Shown in pieces: positions 33,954 to 36,067 of a stretch of DNA of 36,067 nucleotides (its first letter is position 1; each line of letters opens with the position of its first letter). The position numbers were made by a program, and so were the translations under genes. This stretch comes from Caldalkalibacillus thermarum. GTDB lineage: Bacteria; Bacillota; Bacilli; Caldalkalibacillales; Caldalkalibacillaceae. A model generated the notes under the pieces. It searched no databases. It saw only the letters and a list, made by a program, of their open reading frames with translations, and had not been told where the DNA came from. The stretch is taken from assembly GCF_014644735.1 (NCBI RefSeq), contig NZ_BMKZ01000033.1, positions 1-36,067 on the forward strand. The letters are read 5' to 3'.

Positions 33954-35195
33954 CTAGGCAAACTTGATCTCGCCGCGCAACACCGTTTTCAAGACCTTTC
34001 CGCTTGCGTTTCTGGGCAAGGCAGCGATAAATTCAACCTCAGCCGGAACTTTATATTTGGCTAAGCGCTCCCAGCAATAATTTAAAATAGTTTCCTCACT
34101 GATGCTTTGCCCATCTTTCAACACCACATATGCTTTGGGCACTTCACCGTACACTTCATGGGGAATGCCCACCACAGCGGCCTCCAAAATCTCCGGGATT
34201 TCGTACAAGACTTCCTCAATTTCTACGGGATATACATTTTCTCCGCCGCGGATAATCATGTCCTTTTTGCGGTCAACAATATACAAAAGGCCGTCTTCGT
34301 CCAGACGTCCCAAATCCCCGCTGTACAGCCACCCGTCTTTGATGGCTTCTTGAGTCGCCTCAGGATTATACAAGTATCCCTTCATCACGTTGAGCCCTTT
34401 AACAATAATTTCGCCAACCTCCCCAACAGGCACATCTTGGCCGTGCTCATCAACCACCCTCACTTCGCAATTGGGCAGGGGTTCCCCCACAGAGCCGATT
34501 TTTTCGAGGGCATAAAGGTCTTTTAAAGTGGTGGCTCCGGGAGCATTTTCCGTCTGGCCGTAACAGTTTTGCACTTTGACCTGCGGGAAGCGCTGCTTCA
34601 CCTTTTTGACCAGCTCATACGGCATAGGAGCTGCGCCATAAGTCAGGAGACGCAAGTGAGGCACATTCACTTGTTCAATCCCCGGTTCGTTTAACAGCAG
34701 TGTGTACATGGCCGGCACCCCAAAAAAGACCGTCACCTTTTGCTCTGCCATGGTCTTCAGAGACTGTTTAGGGCTGAAACCAGGCTCGATCACCACGGTG
34801 CCACCCGCATACATGGCAGGCAGCATAAACACGTGACTGGCCGCACAGTGAAAGAGCGGCGCCACAATCTGCACCTGGTCTTGGGCCGTTAACTCAAATG
34901 CAGTGGCCCACATATCACTGACGGCCACACAATTGCGGTGGGTCAGCATCACCCCCTTGGGCCTGCCGGTGGTGCCCGAAGTGTAAAAAATAACGGCCAC
35001 ATCCTCCTCTGTCCCATCTTTTGTTTCATATGACCCTTTATACTGGCTAAGAATCGCCTCCAAAGCAGGATCAGAGCCACCGGGCTCGAGTACAAGATAC
35101 TCTTCCACATGTTGCAGTTCAGGGCGCAATTGATTGACAACATCAAGATATTGGCTGCTGTAGAGCAATCCCTTTGCTTTGGAATGATGTGACAT
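33954..35195 (-). pseudogene. Acyl-CoA ligase (AMP-forming) lacking its N-terminal part, joined to a transposon end
   Basis: The remaining 413 residues contain the core adenylation motifs: A3 IFYTSGTTGRPKGV, MLTHRN, A5 NCYGQTENAPGATT, A7 YSGDLGRLDEDG, A8 DRKKDMIIRGGENVYPVEIE, and the A10 lysine in PRNASGKVLK. Full-length enzymes have about 510-530 residues, so roughly the first 100 are missing. The apparent ATG (35195) lies inside the transposon right end (GTATGTCAC). Homology begins only at about residue 4 (HSKAKGLLYSSQYLDVV), so the gene was cut there. Any product would start at a transposon-supplied codon preceded by GGTGGGAG, which could act as a ribosome binding site. The missing 5' part probably lies beyond the right edge, past the element. 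Confidence 0.85.
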
Positions 35196-35330
35196 ACTCC
35201 CACCACCTACGCTAACGCTTAGAGGTGGGGGCTTCTCGGGTAATTCCTTCTAACGAAGGAAAATTGACCGAGCGATCCCCGTGTGCCCCACGGTTCGAGA
35301 TCCAGTTAGGCAGTCCCTAACTGTTTCAGA
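35189..35330 (-). ncRNA. Right-end RNA scaffold (omega/reRNA-like) of the tnpB element
   Basis: Read on the minus strand, successive hairpins are visible. Arms 35316-35322/35304-35310 (7 bp) overlap the tnpB stop; 35289-35293/35279-35283 (5 bp) follow. Next is 35255-35261/35244-35250 (7 bp) inside an outer CTCGG/CCGAG pair. The last is the right-end hairpin at 35198-35230. TnpB guide RNAs come from this region in related elements. The guide would begin in the flanking ligase sequence (ATCATTCCAAAGC, from 35188 downward). Transcription and the exact ends are inference. Confidence 0.45.
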
Positions 35331-36028
35331 CCTTCTTTTTTGATATTGATGGCGGCATTGGTGTCTCTGTCTGCCACAAAACCGCATTCACAACAAAACA
35401 GACGTTCGGAAAGCGATAGAGACACCTTCACCCGGCCACAACATGAACACATTTTGGATGAGGGGAACCATTTGTCGATTTTGATCAGCTGCTTTCCCTG
35501 TTCTGCTAACTTGTATTGAAGGAAAGAGGTGAACATGCCCCAACCGTTGTCGTGGACGCTTTGACCGAAATGGAGGGCTTGAGACATCCCTTTCATGTTG
35601 AGGTCTTCAATCACCACCGCATCATACCGGTTGGCCAATTGTCGTGCAGCCTGATGCAGAAAATCCTGACGTTGGTTGGCAATCTTTTCGTGCAACTGGG
35701 CGACTGTCAGCCGCTGTTTGTGCCAACGGTTGGAACCTTTCCGGCGGCGTGACAGCACCCGTTGCGCTCGGGCCAGTTTTTCCAAGGCTTGCCGGTAGAA
35801 TCGAGGATAATTGGCTCTAAGCCACGGAAAATCCCGTTTGTACTTGGCCGGAGTGGGAAATTTGTGCTGTTTCAAAGCTTCTTTGTCGTCTTTGAACTTT
35901 TCATAAATTTGTATGCGTTCCTCAAGCATTTTGTTGTAGACGAAACGGACGCAACCGAACGTTTTGGCGAGCAGTTGTTCTTGTTCTTGTGTTGGATACA
36001 AACGGAATTTGTAGGCTTTGTTGGCCAT
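35306..36028 (-). pseudogene. tnpB: TnpB RNA-guided nuclease with in-frame internal deletion removing RuvC-I
   Basis: The product is 240 residues where about 370 are normal. Residues 1-72 are a regular TnpB N terminus (MANKAYKFRLYPTQEQ, then FGCVRFVYNKML and FPTPAKYKRDFPWL). At about residue 73 the sequence jumps to YPRFYRQALEKLARAQRVLSRR, which normally follows the RuvC-I motif. The beta-barrel part and the first catalytic Asp (GIDLGLK-type motif) are absent, roughly 130 residues, with the junction near 35805-35815. RuvC-II Glu (VVIEDLN, E141), the zinc ribbon (C194, C197, C212, C215) and RuvC-III DRDTNAAINI (220-229) remain. I use ATG 36028; a TTG seven codons upstream is possible. It should not cut DNA. 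Confidence 0.88.
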
Positions 36029-36067
36029 ATCCGCATCACCTGCCCACAATACGAACGTTTGTTTGAT

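Larger units (their letters stand above)
35189..36067 (-). mobile_element. Partial IS200/IS605-type element (IS1341-like, tnpB only as seen)
   Basis: The element runs from its right end near 35189 to beyond the window edge. It carries a tnpB gene followed by about 115 bases of highly structured DNA ending in a strong hairpin and GTATGTCAC, the usual right-end arrangement. It has no terminal inverted repeats and no target duplication, as expected of this family. The left end and any tnpA lie outside the window. The exact boundary is inferred from the point where ligase homology begins. Confidence 0.75.

Overview
The window looks like a chromosomal segment of an endospore-forming, low-to-mid GC Bacillaceae-type Firmicute. 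The evidence is the sporulation genes gerE and gerM, lonB, an Opp/Dpp-type transporter and a ysmB-racE-gerM-rph-rdgB gene order known from Bacillus. A thermophilic or alkaliphilic genus near Caldalkalibacillus is my guess from protein flavour only. Nearly every gene lies on the minus strand; the clear exception is a TetR regulator.

Layout. (1) 1-6000 holds protein quality control: trigger factor, ClpP, ClpX and LonB in the transcription order tig-clpP-clpX-lonB. (2) 6100-10700 holds tRNA-Arg(UCU), tRNA-Gly(UCC), XTP/dITP pyrophosphatase, RNase PH, GerM, glutamate racemase and a MarR regulator. This matches the B. subtilis block that normally continues into gerE. (3) 10830-18290 holds a ComFB-like protein, O-acetylhomoserine sulfhydrylase and a five-gene peptide-type ABC transporter (oppD-oppF-SBP-oppB-oppC in transcription order) with a strong intercistronic terminator after the binding protein. 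(4) 18570-21780 holds a small beta-oxidation or racemase operon: CaiB-family protein, thiolase and a 3-hydroxyacyl-CoA dehydrogenase of the type II SDR class. (5) gerE sits at 21847-22071 behind a promoter matching the sigma-K consensus. (6) 22386-30870 is a long acyl-CoA operon. In transcription order it encodes an ACAD10/11-type dehydrogenase, SDR, PaaG-like enoyl-CoA hydratase/isomerase, thioesterase, APH-type kinase, ComB-type phosphatase, FadE-like dehydrogenase, an internally deleted SDR and a quinone oxidoreductase. It is preceded by a divergent TetR gene with an operator-like palindrome between two good promoters. (7) 31920-35195 holds a two-subunit MaoC hydratase, FabG-like SDR and an acyl-CoA ligase whose 5' part is missing. 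(8) 35189-36067 is the right-hand portion of an IS200/IS605-type element with a defective tnpB, joined to the ligase fragment.

How the genes may work together. The acyl-CoA genes could activate, dehydrogenate, hydrate, oxidise and thiolyse an unusual acid. The separate APH kinase and ACAD10/11-like dehydrogenase correspond to the two domains fused in mammalian ACAD10/ACAD11 and to the Pseudomonas Lva kinase/dehydrogenase pair. That makes 4-hydroxyacyl-CoA (gamma-hydroxy acid, lactone or levulinate-like) catabolism a testable hypothesis. A ComB-family phosphatase starts 4 bases after the kinase.

The window also shows three lesions: a TnpB lacking its RuvC-I segment, an SDR lacking its catalytic core, and an acyl-CoA ligase cut at its N terminus. 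All calls are from reading the sequence; no database search was run.
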